Assembly: GCF_028993555.1 (NCBI RefSeq)
Contig: NZ_CP118610.1
Coordinates: 1,798,001 to 1,862,000, forward strand
Direction of reading: 5' to 3'
Source: Ensifer adhaerens
GTDB lineage: Bacteria > Pseudomonadota > Alphaproteobacteria > Rhizobiales > Rhizobiaceae
Length of the DNA: 64,000 nucleotides
Under the pieces are notes generated by a model. That model worked only from the letters and a program-made list of their open reading frames with translations. It had not been told where the DNA came from and searched no databases. The translations under genes and the position numbers were made by a program. Of the stretch, positions 35,060 through 43,436 are shown piece by piece. Every line of letters starts with the position of its first letter. Within the stretch, counting starts at the first letter, position 1.

Positions 35060-35647
35060 CTACTCCGCCGCGTGCGCGTTCACCTCCAGCGCCTCCAGTT
35101 CATAGCTGTAACCTTCCAGCATCTCATAGGCCTGCTCGATCGTCTTGATCTGCTCGTCGGCATTCTTGATCGCCTCGGCGATTGACCGCGAGCGGGCGCG
35201 CAGCATGGAGCCGAGCACATCGGTTTCCGGCCGGCGGCCGAGGCGGTCCAGGTGCTTGCGCACGCGGGCGCGGTGCCGCTCGAGCTCGAGAATGTGGAAG
35301 CGGCTCTTGACGATATCGTCGGAGAGCTTGCGCCGCATGGCAGCCACGGGATCGAAGGTTCCGGGCTCGCGCTCGTCGAGGATGAAGTCGTTGACCAGCG
35401 ATTCCAGCATCATCAGCCCTTTCAGGTCGCGCGCGTCGGCAAGCTGCGGGTCGTAGCCGGTGTCGTCATAGACCTTGCGGCGCACGGGATCCTTCAGGAG
35501 CTCATAGGCCACCTGCAGGCGCGCAAACTGTTCGGGATCGCCGCCGGAATCCGGATGCGCCGATTTCGCCGCCTTGCGATAGGCGTTGCGGATCGCCTGA
35601 TTGTCGGCGTCGCGTTCCAGTCCAAGCAATTCGTAAGGGTCGATCAC
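35060..35647 (-). CDS. J-domain (DnaJ-like) protein
   Basis: A 195-residue protein with an N-terminal J domain (residues 1-65) including the HPD motif in AAKSAHPDSGG, so it should stimulate an Hsp70 ATPase. The rest is a charged alpha-helical region (residues 85-190) without the Gly/Phe or zinc domains of DnaJ, so it is a class C co-chaperone. A late HILELERHRARVRKHLDRL segment may form a coiled coil. The substrate is unknown. Confidence 0.88.
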   Translation of the reverse strand: MIDPYELLGLERDADNQAIRNAYRKAAKSAHPDSGGDPEQFARLQVAYELLKDPVRRKVYDDTGYDPQLADARDLKGLMMLESLVNDFILDEREPGTFDPVAAMRRKLSDDIVKSRFHILELERHRARVRKHLDRLGRRPETDVLGSMLRARSRSIAEAIKNADEQIKTIEQAYEMLEGYSYELEALEVNAHAAE

Positions 35648-35979
35648 GCTGTCCCTCTCCGTATGTCACTCCCGCCGTCCGGTTTACCCGGCCGGCGCAT
35701 TCTCCGGGCGAAACCTCGCCCGGTCTTCCCGGCAACTCGTCCGGCCAAGGCAACCTCGTCGTCTGGGCGGAGCAAGCAATCGTCCGGCTCAAACCGAACT
35801 TCACCCACCTTACGACGATCGATCGCCCTGTGCAGGCGACGATCGTTCAGAACAGCTGCACTTCGTCCGATCCGGGCAGTCGTCTTCGACACCCGAAACA
35901 GCGCCGCATCGGCCCCTAGCTACGCCATCGCCAGCCAAGACGGAACCAACCTTCGGTAAAGCCTGCGCGCTATCCTGGT

Positions 35980-36090
35980 GATGCGCAAGCCTTATCCCCG
36001 GGGATGCGCAAGCCTTATCCCCGGGGATGCGCAAGCCTTATCCCCGGGGATGCGCCGGCGTATCCCGGGAATGCGCAAGCCCATCCCGGA
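35980..36090. repeat. 23-bp tandem repeat, about five units
   Basis: Three exact consecutive units of GATGCGCAAGCCTTATCCCC plus GGG at 35980-36002, 36003-36025 and 36026-36048. A 22-base degenerate unit (GATGCGCCGGCGTATCCCGG plus GA) and a fifth partial unit follow, to about 36090. Each unit ends in the palindrome TCCCCGGGGA shared with the next unit. The unit is not a multiple of three, so it is not coding. The rest of 35650-36556 shows no convincing gene. Confidence 0.9.
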
Positions 36091-36556
36091 GATCGGCACA
36101 CCTCGCGCACGCGGCCAGGCGCAACGACAGCATCCGCTGAGATCGGCGACCGGCCCCTTCGGCGGCGCGCAAGTTCGGTCGTGGTCGGGACGAAATTGTG
36201 TCGAGAAACGGACCGTCCCCGATTTTTCTGCCTGAGGGGTGAATGGAGCAACCAGATCCGGCGGCCAAAGCCTTGCAAAGCCTGACGCTCCGTGCCTTGA
36301 GGCGGCACACAAGGCGCTTGCCTTTTTCTGCAAATCCTGTCACTTCTTGCGCCGTTCGGGCGATTTCTATCCCGGAGACTGGACTTTCCACTGCGCCCGG
36401 CCTCGTGCCGGGACCGCCGGCATCGGCACCGTAGACGTCTTTTCCCCGATATCGTGACCACTCGACGCCTTTCCGCTTGCAAGCGGAAGACGAGATGCCC
36501 ACATCCCCTCGGGGGCGCGGGCAACGCAAATTGACTGAAGGAAAAGGACTTCTTCC

Positions 36557-36769
36557 ATGGCCACCAAGGGCACCGTAAAATTCTTCAACCAGGACAAGGG
36601 CTTCGGCTTCATCACGCCGGATGGCGGCGCGAAGGACGTGTTCGTACACATCTCCGCCGTTCAGGCCGCTGGCCTCGCAACGCTCAAGGATGGCCAGCAG
36701 GTCACCTTCGACACCGAGCCGGATCGCATGGGCAAGGGCCCGAAGGCCGTCAACATCCAGGCTGCCTAA
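36557..36769 (+). CDS. cspA: Cold-shock domain protein
   Basis: A 70-residue single cold-shock domain with both RNA-binding motifs: KGFGFITPD (RNP1) and DVFVHISAV (RNP2). Proteins of this type bind single-stranded RNA or DNA and melt mRNA structure. The GAAGGAAAAGGAC sequence precedes the ATG. A long AU-richer leader before the gene (from about 36300) may carry temperature control, but no known cold-shock box can be recognised. An intrinsic terminator follows. Confidence 0.95.
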   Translation: MATKGTVKFFNQDKGFGFITPDGGAKDVFVHISAVQAAGLATLKDGQQVTFDTEPDRMGKGPKAVNIQAA

Positions 36770-36800
36770 GCCGGATTGTCCAGTCGGACATTCATTTGGA

Positions 36801-36833
36801 AACGGCGCTCCGCAAGGGGCGCCGTTTTCGTTT
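36801..36833 (+). terminator. Intrinsic terminator of the cold-shock gene
   Basis: AACGGCGC/GCGCCGTT stem with an eight- to ten-base loop (TCCGCAAGGG) followed by TTCGTTT, 32 bases after the stop codon. Confidence 0.8.
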
Positions 36834-36850
36834 GGGGAGATCGGACGCCC

Positions 36851-36908
36851 TCTGTCACCCTCATGCCTGCGCTTATCGCAGGCATCCAGCCGCCGTGCGT
36901 CGGTATGG
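36851..36908. repeat. Short intergenic palindromic repeat, copy D
   Basis: CTCTGTCACCCTCATGCCTG followed by the stem TGCCTGCG-CTTAT-CGCAGGCA (36863-36883) and ATCCAGCCGCCGTGCGTC. It shares CTGTCAC and ATCCAGCCGC with copies A and B but is only half as long. Confidence 0.5.
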
Positions 36909-37076
36909 CGAGAAATGCCCTTCCCTTTGCCGCGCTTTCGCTTCTACGATTGACAAAAAGCCTCCCCCGCGCCAGACGCGACGCTGCCGGGCGGAAATGT
37001 CAGCGAGGTGGCCCCGCCCGGTAGCAACGCTTTCTCAGAATGGGCCTACACCGTCGCCCCCTTGCGCGACGGCCCT

Positions 37077-38174
37077 CTATTCAGCCGCCTGCTTCGCCGC
37101 CGTCGCCTCGAACACCGCATCGAAGGCCGCGTGGATCACGTCCGGCCCCGCGCCCTGGCGGGTCGCATCGGACGACAGGATCTGGCGATAGCGCCGCGCG
37201 CCCGACCAGCCCTGAAACAGGCCGACCATGTGCCGCGTCACGTGGATCAGGCGACCGCCATTGGCGATATGCGCGGCGGCGTAGTCCGCCATCGCATCAC
37301 GGACGTCCGCCCAGAAATCGAGATCGAGACGGTGGCCGCGCTCGGAGAATGCGCCGGCTTCCTGCGCCAACGGCGCCGCCGCCGTCAGCGGATGCGGGAA
37401 GTAACCATCGGCCGCCGTCAGCATCGCGCTATCGTGATAGGCCGCGCGGCCGAGCATGACGCCGTCCAGGTGCTGCAACTGCTCAAGCGCCTGACTCAAT
37501 GTCTGAAGGCCGCCATTGATGCCGATGAAAAGGTTCGGATTTTCCTGTTTCAGCCGATGCACGAGGCCATAGTCGAGCGGCGGGATTTCGCGGTTCTCCC
37601 TCGGGCTCAGGCCTTGCAGCCAGGCCTTGCGCGCGTGCACCCAAACGGCATCCGTACCGGCGTCCACCACCTGCGACACCAGCGTCCTCAGCGCCACCTC
37701 CGGGTCCTGATCGTCGACGCCGATGCGGCACTTGACCGTGACCGGGATCTTGACTGCCACCTTCATCGCCGCAACGCACGCAGCCACCGTTTCCGGCTCC
37801 TGCATCAGGCAGGCGCCGAAGGTGCCGGACTGCACCCGGTCCGACGGGCAGCCGACATTCATGTTGATCTCGTCGTAGCCGAAGCCCTCGGCAATGGCAG
37901 CCGCCTCCGCCATCTTGCGGGGATCGTTACCGCCAAGCTGCAGCGCGACCGGATGCTCCGAAGCATCAAAACCCAGCAGCCGCTGCCGATCACCCCGCAG
38001 GATCGCCTCGGCGACGATCATCTCCGTATAGAGCAGCGCATGTTTCGACAGCCGCCGCGCGAAGAACCGGTAGTGCCTGTCCGTCCAGTCGATCATCGGC
38101 GCCACGGCGAAAACCGGTGCGTTGAAATAGTGACGGTTGCCCGGATTTCCGGGCTGTGCGCGGCCTTCTGCCAT
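37077..38174 (-). CDS. dusA: tRNA-dihydrouridine(20/20a) synthase DusA
   Basis: A 365-residue FMN-dependent enzyme that reduces uridine 20/20a in tRNA. The N-terminal VFAVAPMIDWTDRHYRFFAR, EMIVAEAI, and NMNVGCPSDRVQSGTFGACLM with the catalytic cysteine are DusA-specific; VKCRIGVDD and INGGLQTL complete the TIM barrel, and the tRNA-binding helical domain is at the C-terminus (RLIHVTRHMVGLFQG). The start gives MAEGRAQPGN; an internal start is unlikely because the early residues are needed. Nothing downstream shares the transcript. Confidence 0.94.
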   Translation of the reverse strand: MAEGRAQPGNPGNRHYFNAPVFAVAPMIDWTDRHYRFFARRLSKHALLYTEMIVAEAILRGDRQRLLGFDASEHPVALQLGGNDPRKMAEAAAIAEGFGYDEINMNVGCPSDRVQSGTFGACLMQEPETVAACVAAMKVAVKIPVTVKCRIGVDDQDPEVALRTLVSQVVDAGTDAVWVHARKAWLQGLSPRENREIPPLDYGLVHRLKQENPNLFIGINGGLQTLSQALEQLQHLDGVMLGRAAYHDSAMLTAADGYFPHPLTAAAPLAQEAGAFSERGHRLDLDFWADVRDAMADYAAAHIANGGRLIHVTRHMVGLFQGWSGARRYRQILSSDATRQGAGPDVIHAAFDAVFEATAAKQAAE

Positions 38175-38467
38175 GCTCGATCAGCTCTCGTTATTCTGGT
38201 TTTGCGCGCCGGCACTACAATGTAGCACGCACGGCAGATTTGCAGCCCTGGCGCCCGCCCGGCGCCAAAGCCCCCACAGGGGACGGCGCCTTATACAGCG
38301 CAATGCAGAAGAATGCGAGACCGCGTCGAACGGCACGGACCAGTCCCCGATTTGCGCGGCCCTGCCGTCCGATGACAACCGCGTGACGGCCTCCTCTCCG
38401 ATCGATATTGCAACCTCGCGACGCGCCGGATACAACCTGCGCGGCAACGACACATGGGGAACAACGA

Positions 38468-38851
38468 ATGCTGAAATACCTTGCTCTCGGACTGGCCGCT
38501 CTTGCGCTCTCCGGCTGCCAGCCGCCGGCGCCGGAATCCGTTCTTGCATCGCAAAAGCCGCCGTCGCCGGCGGTGCGCAAGGAATATGTCGCGGCGATGC
38601 GGGCAATCGATGCCAAGGGCGCCCAGTTCAAGACGGCCGAAATTTCGAGTGTGGTCCTGCTCAATCCCGAAGCCAAGATCTATGCCTTTTGTGTTCGCTT
38701 CAGGGAAACCCGCATCCAGGAGGTACTGCAGGTCGGCGGCTATGCCTTGCGCGATGGGAAGATCGTCGACGCCAGCTCGTACGATGCCCGCTGCAGCGAC
38801 AAGAGATTGCGCTGGTACGACTTCCCGGAGCTCCGCTCGATGCGGGGCTGA
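38468..38851 (+). CDS. Small hypothetical lipoprotein
   Basis: A 127-residue protein with a lipobox (LALSGCQPPAP, lipid Cys at about residue 17). The mature part has three more cysteines (AFCVRFRE, ARCSDK) and a beta-rich pattern, VLLNPEAKIYAFCVRF ... QVGGYALRDGKIVD. No domain was recognised. The start at 38468 follows GGGGAACAACGA. It is probably exposed to the periplasm. Confidence 0.72.
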   Translation: MLKYLALGLAALALSGCQPPAPESVLASQKPPSPAVRKEYVAAMRAIDAKGAQFKTAEISSVVLLNPEAKIYAFCVRFRETRIQEVLQVGGYALRDGKIVDASSYDARCSDKRLRWYDFPELRSMRG

Positions 38852-38993
38852 CGGGCTCGCCAGCCAGGCGGCGGCATGGCGCCTTCTCCAACAGCGCTTC
38901 GCCTTCGATCCTTCACCGTCACAATGGTTTCCGTTTTGTTAATCAGAATCGCCGATTGTTCCGCTTTGACATGATCGTCGTCGGAGCGAAGAC

Positions 38994-39116
38994 ATGAGCT
39001 ACGATTGGAGCGGCGCGCGGCGCCGACGGACAATAGCGACCGTCATAGGTGCAGCATTCCTGGTGGCAGCGCTGGCCGCTACGGTTGCCGCGGCGGTTGC
39101 CGGCAGCATCTTCTGA
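38994..39116 (+). CDS. Small 40-residue single-pass membrane protein
   Basis: A 40-codon frame, starting MSYDWSGARRRR and followed by a hydrophobic Ala/Val-rich helix and a final GSIF. CGGAGCGA lies just before the ATG, and a strong intrinsic terminator begins 20 bases after the stop, so it is bracketed like a real monocistronic gene. The basic residues before the helix suggest an N-in orientation. Confidence 0.6.
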   Translation: MSYDWSGARRRRTIATVIGAAFLVAALAATVAAAVAGSIF

Positions 39117-39133
39117 AATACACCTTTGGATGA

Positions 39134-39162
39134 AGCAGGCGGCGAAAGCCGCCTGTTTGTAT
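39134..39162 (+). terminator. Intrinsic terminator after the 40-residue gene
   Basis: CAGGCGGC-GAAA-GCCGCCTG stem followed by TTTGTATTT. Confidence 0.75.
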
Positions 39163-39263
39163 TTGCAGGACCGGACCGAACCGCTTGCCGACTCCGGCCA
39201 GCTTGCCTTCTCCGTCGGGAAGTGATCGCCTCTCGCCGCAACCAGCAAGCGAGGAATCACGCG

Positions 39264-39554
39264 ATGTCGAAATCCCCCGACGAAATGAGTGCAGAAGAGC
39301 TTCGCCTCCATGGCGACGCGGCCCAGCTCGGACAACTCTCGATCCTGAATGCGACGGTCGCGGCTCTCGTCATGCAGGCCGAAGACAAGCAGGCGATTGT
39401 CGATTCCATCGCGAATTGCCTCGCCGACCTCAAGGCCGCCTGGCAGAACGTGGGCGACGCAGGCTCCTTCGGCGAGGCGGCGATGGCCGGTGCGCGCTCG
39501 TCCGCCGATCTCTTTCTCTACTACGCAGGCCCGCCTACGCGCCACGACGCGTGA
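39264..39554 (+). CDS. Conserved hypothetical soluble protein
   Basis: A 96-residue, mostly helical protein, MSKSPDEMSAEELRLHGDAA ..., with one cysteine and no signal sequence. GAGGAATCACGCG precedes the ATG. No domain is recognised. The pattern of small, single-gene units continues through this part of the window. Confidence 0.6.
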   Translation: MSKSPDEMSAEELRLHGDAAQLGQLSILNATVAALVMQAEDKQAIVDSIANCLADLKAAWQNVGDAGSFGEAAMAGARSSADLFLYYAGPPTRHDA

Positions 39555-39742
39555 CGCATCACCGCGTCCCGGACTTGACAGAAGCGACCGAAGGCGATTA
39601 CAGCGCCGCGCGTCTATCGAGACTCTCAAGGTCACTATCCAACACTGCTGGTTTTGCCCTCTGGTCGAATTCGAACTAAGGATTTGCAGCGCAAGGCAGC
39701 GGCGCTGTATCGATACAGTAGGCAAGAAAAAGGACGGACGGC

Positions 39743-40135
39743 ATGAAACGCGCGATCGCGGCACTGCTCACGCTTCTATTGGCCGGATGCCAGTCGATGG
39801 AACTGGAGGCGCCTGAAGTCGCAAGGCCGAGGCCTGTCGCCCCCTCCGTGCCGACACTTTCGGGCGACGCGCTCCAGGCCTTCCTGGTCGGCAAGACGCT
39901 GCGCTACAACCTCAACGGCGTCAACTCCACCTTTTATGCCGACGGCCGCTATGGCTATCGCGACTACGAAGTGCGCGACGGTGGCAGCTACACGATCACC
40001 GGCGACGAGGTCTGCATCACCTTCGAAGATGGCGGGCGTCGCTGCGACCAGTATGCGCAGATCGGCTCCGACTACTACCGGATCGAGGAAGGCGGTCGCC
40101 GCACCAAGGTGGATCGCGTCGTGCCCGCGGCCTGA
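39743..40135 (+). CDS. Small hypothetical lipoprotein with a beta-rich domain
   Basis: A 130-residue protein with a lipobox (LLLAGCQSM, Cys at about residue 16). The mature part has the pattern LVGKTLRYNLNGVNSTFYADG, GSYTITGDEVCITFEDGGRRC and DYYRIEEGG, which is close to the small lipocalin-like META/DUF-type domains found in rhizobial lipoproteins. Two cysteines may form a disulfide in the periplasm. No function can be assigned. Confidence 0.72.
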   Translation: MKRAIAALLTLLLAGCQSMELEAPEVARPRPVAPSVPTLSGDALQAFLVGKTLRYNLNGVNSTFYADGRYGYRDYEVRDGGSYTITGDEVCITFEDGGRRCDQYAQIGSDYYRIEEGGRRTKVDRVVPAA

Positions 40136-40299
40136 TACGCCGATCTCCGATCAACCGCTGGGCGATTGGAACCCCTCATTCCCAAGGGGTCCAATTCGCG
40201 TGCGTTCTGCCATAGTGCCGGGCGGGGAAATGGGTGCTGCGGGAGGAACAGGTGGCCCCTTTGCGAGCGACACAATGCCTTGCCCTCTCGAAGGGTGAT

Positions 40300-40488
40300 A
40301 TGGAGCGGCTGCAGCGTGTCTTTGACGAGCTTTGCCTGGAACAGGGCTGGGCCCGCGACGGCGAGCGGGCGCGGCGCCATGCCCGGATGCTGATCGACGA
40401 TTACCTCGCCGGCAATACCAACGAGATGCGCTTGCTTCTTGCCGGCCGCGCCTTTGCCGAGCGACTGCGCCACGACGTCTCCCTTTAG
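40300..40488 (+). CDS. Small hypothetical helical protein
   Basis: A 62-residue protein, MERLQRVFDELCLEQGWARD and then an Arg/Ala/Leu-rich helical tail. AAGGGTGAT precedes the ATG. No signal or membrane segment and no domain recognised. Low-complexity length makes the call moderate. Confidence 0.5.
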   Translation: MERLQRVFDELCLEQGWARDGERARRHARMLIDDYLAGNTNEMRLLLAGRAFAERLRHDVSL

Positions 40489-40685
40489 CATCGTGCCATC
40501 CATGTCGGCTATGGCCGCCCACCGCCAGCGCTTGCAGCGTGTCCATCGAACACGGAAAAGCTGCTTACAATTCCGTGCTCCTGCGCTACATTAGCAAGCT
40601 CGACTGTCGATACCACTTGAGAGGAGCCAAGGGGCCGACAGCCGCAGTGCCGACATTCATTGAGATGATCTCGAGGAGGAGACGC

Positions 40686-40922
40686 ATGCAACTAGTCTGG
40701 AAACAGCCGATCGAGCTCGACTTTGTTGGCGGTAATTGCCGCACCGTTAAAGGCCCCTCAGACGCGCTCGCCTGCCTTGCCGACCATTGGCCCCGCCGCG
40801 GGCCGTTCTACGTTGCCGCCCGCAGTGCCTGCCGCGCCGCCATCGACGGTCGCCGCACGGCCGAGGAAGCGCGAACGCTGTTCATCTCGGCCGCCGAGGA
40901 GGCCGAACTGGGCACTCACTGA
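40686..40922 (+). CDS. DUF982 family protein
   Basis: A 78-residue protein of the DUF982 family, numerous in rhizobia: W at residue 5, the LADHWPRRGPFYVAARSACRAA block, then AARRTAEEARTLF-type helix and a closing EAEL. GAGGAGACGC precedes the ATG. No molecular role is known for the family. Confidence 0.82.
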   Translation: MQLVWKQPIELDFVGGNCRTVKGPSDALACLADHWPRRGPFYVAARSACRAAIDGRRTAEEARTLFISAAEEAELGTH

Positions 40923-41244
40923 GGCGCAACTGCGCCGGACCGATTCCGCTGCGCGAAGCAGCGAACGCTCGCCGATGGCGGGCGCGAGACAATGTTTTAG
41001 TTGAAGCAGCAGATTCCGACGCTCGTCGATCGATGGCTCAGATACTGGGCATTTGCCCGAAGATTGCATCAATTCGACGCAATATCACCTAATAGCGCAT
41101 GATTTTTCCAGAAACGGCCCGATTTCTGTCGTGAAGCCTTCACTTCTTTCGCCTATATCATGAGGTGCCTCACAAAAACCAATTTCGGAGCGCTTTAGTC
41201 CCCGCAAGGGAATTCAAATAAAAACGATATACGGGAGAGAACTT

Positions 41245-41451
41245 ATGAGCGAGAGCAATCTCTATCGCATCGTTGAAGTCACCGTGAAGCGTGAAGGTGG
41301 CCGCCGTGACGTCGGCATCATGACCGTGCGCCAGGCCCTTGAGCTTCCCCAGGTTCCCAGTCTCGAATACAGCCATCCGGAGCTCAATTCGCGCTCTGAC
41401 GGCCGGTTCCTGACGCGAGATCAGCTTCAGGCCTACGCACACTGCGCCTGA
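41245..41451 (+). CDS. Small hypothetical protein with a strong terminator
   Basis: A 68-residue protein, MSESNLYRIVEVTVKREGGR ..., with beta-strand pattern and a HCA C-terminus. GGGAGAGAAC precedes the ATG, and a perfect intrinsic-terminator stem follows the stop by nine bases. Function not recognised, but the gene is bounded by good signals. Confidence 0.62.
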   Translation: MSESNLYRIVEVTVKREGGRRDVGIMTVRQALELPQVPSLEYSHPELNSRSDGRFLTRDQLQAYAHCA

Positions 41452-41460
41452 GTTCGTCGC

Positions 41461-41510
41461 TCACGACACCCTTTCGGGTGTCGTGACCCCGCGCGCCCGT
41501 CCGGGCGCGC
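41461..41510 (+). terminator. Tandem GC-rich terminator hairpins
   Basis: TCACGACACCC-TTTC-GGGTGTCGTGA at 41461-41486, then GCGCGCCC-GTCC-GGGCGCGC at 41491-41510 followed by TTC. The T-runs are weak; the double stem still marks the end of the small gene. Confidence 0.65.
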
Positions 41511-41701
41511 TTCAGCCGCCCCCTCCTCAATCCCTCGTCATATTTTTCCACGGATCGATTCCGATTCGCGGTTTTATGCAGTAACGTCCGGATTCTTCCC
41601 AACCTCGCTCGAAGCCGAACTCGGTCGACGGCGAGCGCCCATCAAATGCGCAGCGCTCTTTCGGTCCCTTGAGACCGATGGACGCCCAAGACCGGACGAT
41701 C

Positions 41702-42388
41702 ATGGAAACCATCATCCCTCCTCCGCTTCCCGTGCTGCTGCCGATCTCCGGCAGTCTGGTCGGTTTTCCGGTTCGCCGGGTCTATTGCGTCGGCCGCAAC
41801 TATGCCGCCCACGCCATCGAGATGGGTCACGACCCGGATCGCGAGCCGCCGTTCTTCTTCCAGAAGAATCCGGACAACCTGCTTGCAGCCGGTAGCGCAT
41901 TCCCATACCCGCCGCTGACTTCCGACGTTCATCACGAGGTCGAGCTCGTGGTGGCGCTGAGGCGTGGCGGCAGCAATATCGCCGTCGAGGATGCGCTGGA
42001 TTGCGTCTACGGCTATGCCGTCGGCATCGACTTCACCCGCCGCGACCTGCAGGCCGAGGCCAAGAAGGCCGGAAAGCCCTGGGCGGCGGCGAAGGCCTTC
42101 GAACATTCCGCTCCGGTTTCGGCAATCGCGCCGGCCGAAGCAATCGGCCATCCGGTCAATGGCAACATCTGGCTGAAGGTGAATGGCGAAATGCGCCAGC
42201 AAGGCGATCTCGACCAGATGATCTGGAAGGTGCCGGAGATCATCGCTGAGCTTTCCAGGCTCTTCACGCTCGCCCCCGGCGACGTCATCATGACCGGCAC
42301 GCCATCGGGCGTTGGCGCCGTGGTGCGCGGCGACGAGGTAACCTGCGGCGTCGACGGCGTCGCAGCCCTTGCCGTTAGCGTCCTTTAG
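41702..42388 (+). CDS. Fumarylacetoacetate hydrolase family protein
   Basis: A 228-residue enzyme of the FAH superfamily. [18 protein letters not shown] at the N-terminus, the metal-binding [14 protein letters not shown] (two Glu) and the [15 protein letters not shown] loop are conserved, and [14 protein letters not shown] is the substrate-side strand. The reaction (C-C bond hydrolysis, or decarboxylation or isomerisation of 2-oxo acids) cannot be fixed from sequence. The start at 41702 gives the family length; upstream ATG 41678 is possible. The gene for a gamma carbonic anhydrase follows after 77 bases. Confidence 0.87.
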   Translation: METIIPPPLPVLLPISGSLVGFPVRRVYCVGRNYAAHAIEMGHDPDREPPFFFQKNPDNLLAAGSAFPYPPLTSDVHHEVELVVALRRGGSNIAVEDALDCVYGYAVGIDFTRRDLQAEAKKAGKPWAAAKAFEHSAPVSAIAPAEAIGHPVNGNIWLKVNGEMRQQGDLDQMIWKVPEIIAELSRLFTLAPGDVIMTGTPSGVGAVVRGDEVTCGVDGVAALAVSVL

Positions 42389-42465
42389 GAAAATCGTGCC
42401 AGGAACGGCGTGACGCGCTCTTCCTGGCATTGCATCATTTCAGACGACACGAAGGATAACTGCCG

Positions 42466-42996
42466 ATGCCACTTTATGCCCTTGGACCGCTTCGCCCACA
42501 GACGCCGACAAACGGCAGCTACTGGGTGGCGCCTGACGCGAACATCATCGGTCAGGTGGAGATCGGCGACGAGGTCGGTATCTGGTTTGGCGTGACGCTG
42601 CGCGGCGACAACGAGCCGATCCGGCTCGGCGCCCGCACCAATATCCAGGAAAACGTCGTCATCCATGTCGATCCCGGTTTCCCGGTGACGATCGGCGAAG
42701 GCTGCACCATCGGACACGGCGCCATCATCCACGGCTGCACGATCGGCGAAAATTCGCTGATCGGTATGGGCGCGACCGTGCTAAATGGCGCGAAGATCGG
42801 CCGCAATTGTCTGGTCGGCGCCAATGCGCTGGTCACCGAAGGCAAGGAGTTTCCGGACAATTCGCTGATCGTCGGCGCGCCGGCCAAGGCGATCCGCACG
42901 CTGGACGAGGCGGCTGTGGAGGGCTTGAAGCGCTCGGCAGCGCATTATGTCAAGAACTGGCGGCGCTACGCCTCCGACCTGACCCGGCTGGACTGA
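42466..42996 (+). CDS. Gamma-class carbonic anhydrase-like hexapeptide protein
   Basis: A 176-residue left-handed beta-helix protein. Repeats of [LIV]G-x4 triads run from about residue 25 to 125 (ANIIGQVEIGDEVGIWFGVTLRGD, NIQENVVIHVDPGFPVTIGEGCTIGHGAIIHGCTIG). Three histidines of the zinc site are in VIHVD, GHGAI and IIHGCT, and a C-terminal helix (AAVEGLKRSAAHYVKNWRRY) follows. This fits the YrdA/PaaY-type subfamily, often without measurable carbonic anhydrase activity. Confidence 0.9.
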   Translation: MPLYALGPLRPQTPTNGSYWVAPDANIIGQVEIGDEVGIWFGVTLRGDNEPIRLGARTNIQENVVIHVDPGFPVTIGEGCTIGHGAIIHGCTIGENSLIGMGATVLNGAKIGRNCLVGANALVTEGKEFPDNSLIVGAPAKAIRTLDEAAVEGLKRSAAHYVKNWRRYASDLTRLD

Positions 42997-43040
42997 ACCA
43001 AGGCGGGACAGCAGTTTCGCCGGATTTGGCGGAACCGCCG

Positions 43041-43436
43041 TTACGCGCAGCTCTGGCAGTGCCCGCGGATCTCGATCGTGGTCTTCTCTGTCTTGAAATT
43101 CTGCGCCCGTGTCAGCGTCGAAAGCCGCTGCTCGATCGCCTCGTCATGAAACTCCGTTACCTGGCCGCAGCCTTCGCAGATGGTGAAGGCGGTGACACCA
43201 TGGTCGTGCTCATGATCATGCGGGCAGCTACAGGCAACGAAGGCGTTAAGGCTCTCCAGCCGGTGCACCAGGCCATATTCGAGCAGCTTGTCGAGCGCCC
43301 GGTAGACCTGCAGCGGCGCGCGAAAGCCATGATCGCGCAGCCTGTCGAGAATGGTGTAGGCGCTCATCGGCCCTTCGGAGTGGCTGAGCGCATCCATCAC
43401 CAACGTCTGGTTCTTGGTCAGTTGCGGCGTAGCCAT
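43041..43436 (-). CDS. zur: Zinc uptake regulator Zur (Fur family)
   Basis: A 131-residue Fur-family repressor: winged-helix DNA-binding domain (residues 1-75, LTKNQTLVMDALSHSEGPMSAYTILD), then the metal region with ACSCPHDHEHDH, ICEGCGQVTEFHD and the C-terminal CQSC. The cysteine pairs hold the structural zinc, and the His/Asp-rich loop the sensing zinc. It represses znu genes when zinc is plentiful. It overlaps the znuB stop by one base (ATGA at 43434-43438) and is the last gene of the znuC-znuB-zur unit. Confidence 0.93.
   Translation of the reverse strand: MATPQLTKNQTLVMDALSHSEGPMSAYTILDRLRDHGFRAPLQVYRALDKLLEYGLVHRLESLNAFVACSCPHDHEHDHGVTAFTICEGCGQVTEFHDEAIEQRLSTLTRAQNFKTEKTTIEIRGHCQSCA

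Noticed and set aside
35644..35892. An 82-codon minus-strand frame directly upstream of the J-domain gene
   Set aside because: Arg-rich, no domain, no ribosome site. It could be real because of its position but cannot be supported.
35980..36090. CRISPR array
   Set aside because: The repeats are contiguous, without spacers, and there are no cas genes.
41460..41660. Possible tRNA next to the hairpins after the 68-residue gene
   Set aside because: The stems do not form a cloverleaf and no T-loop GTTCRA sequence is present.
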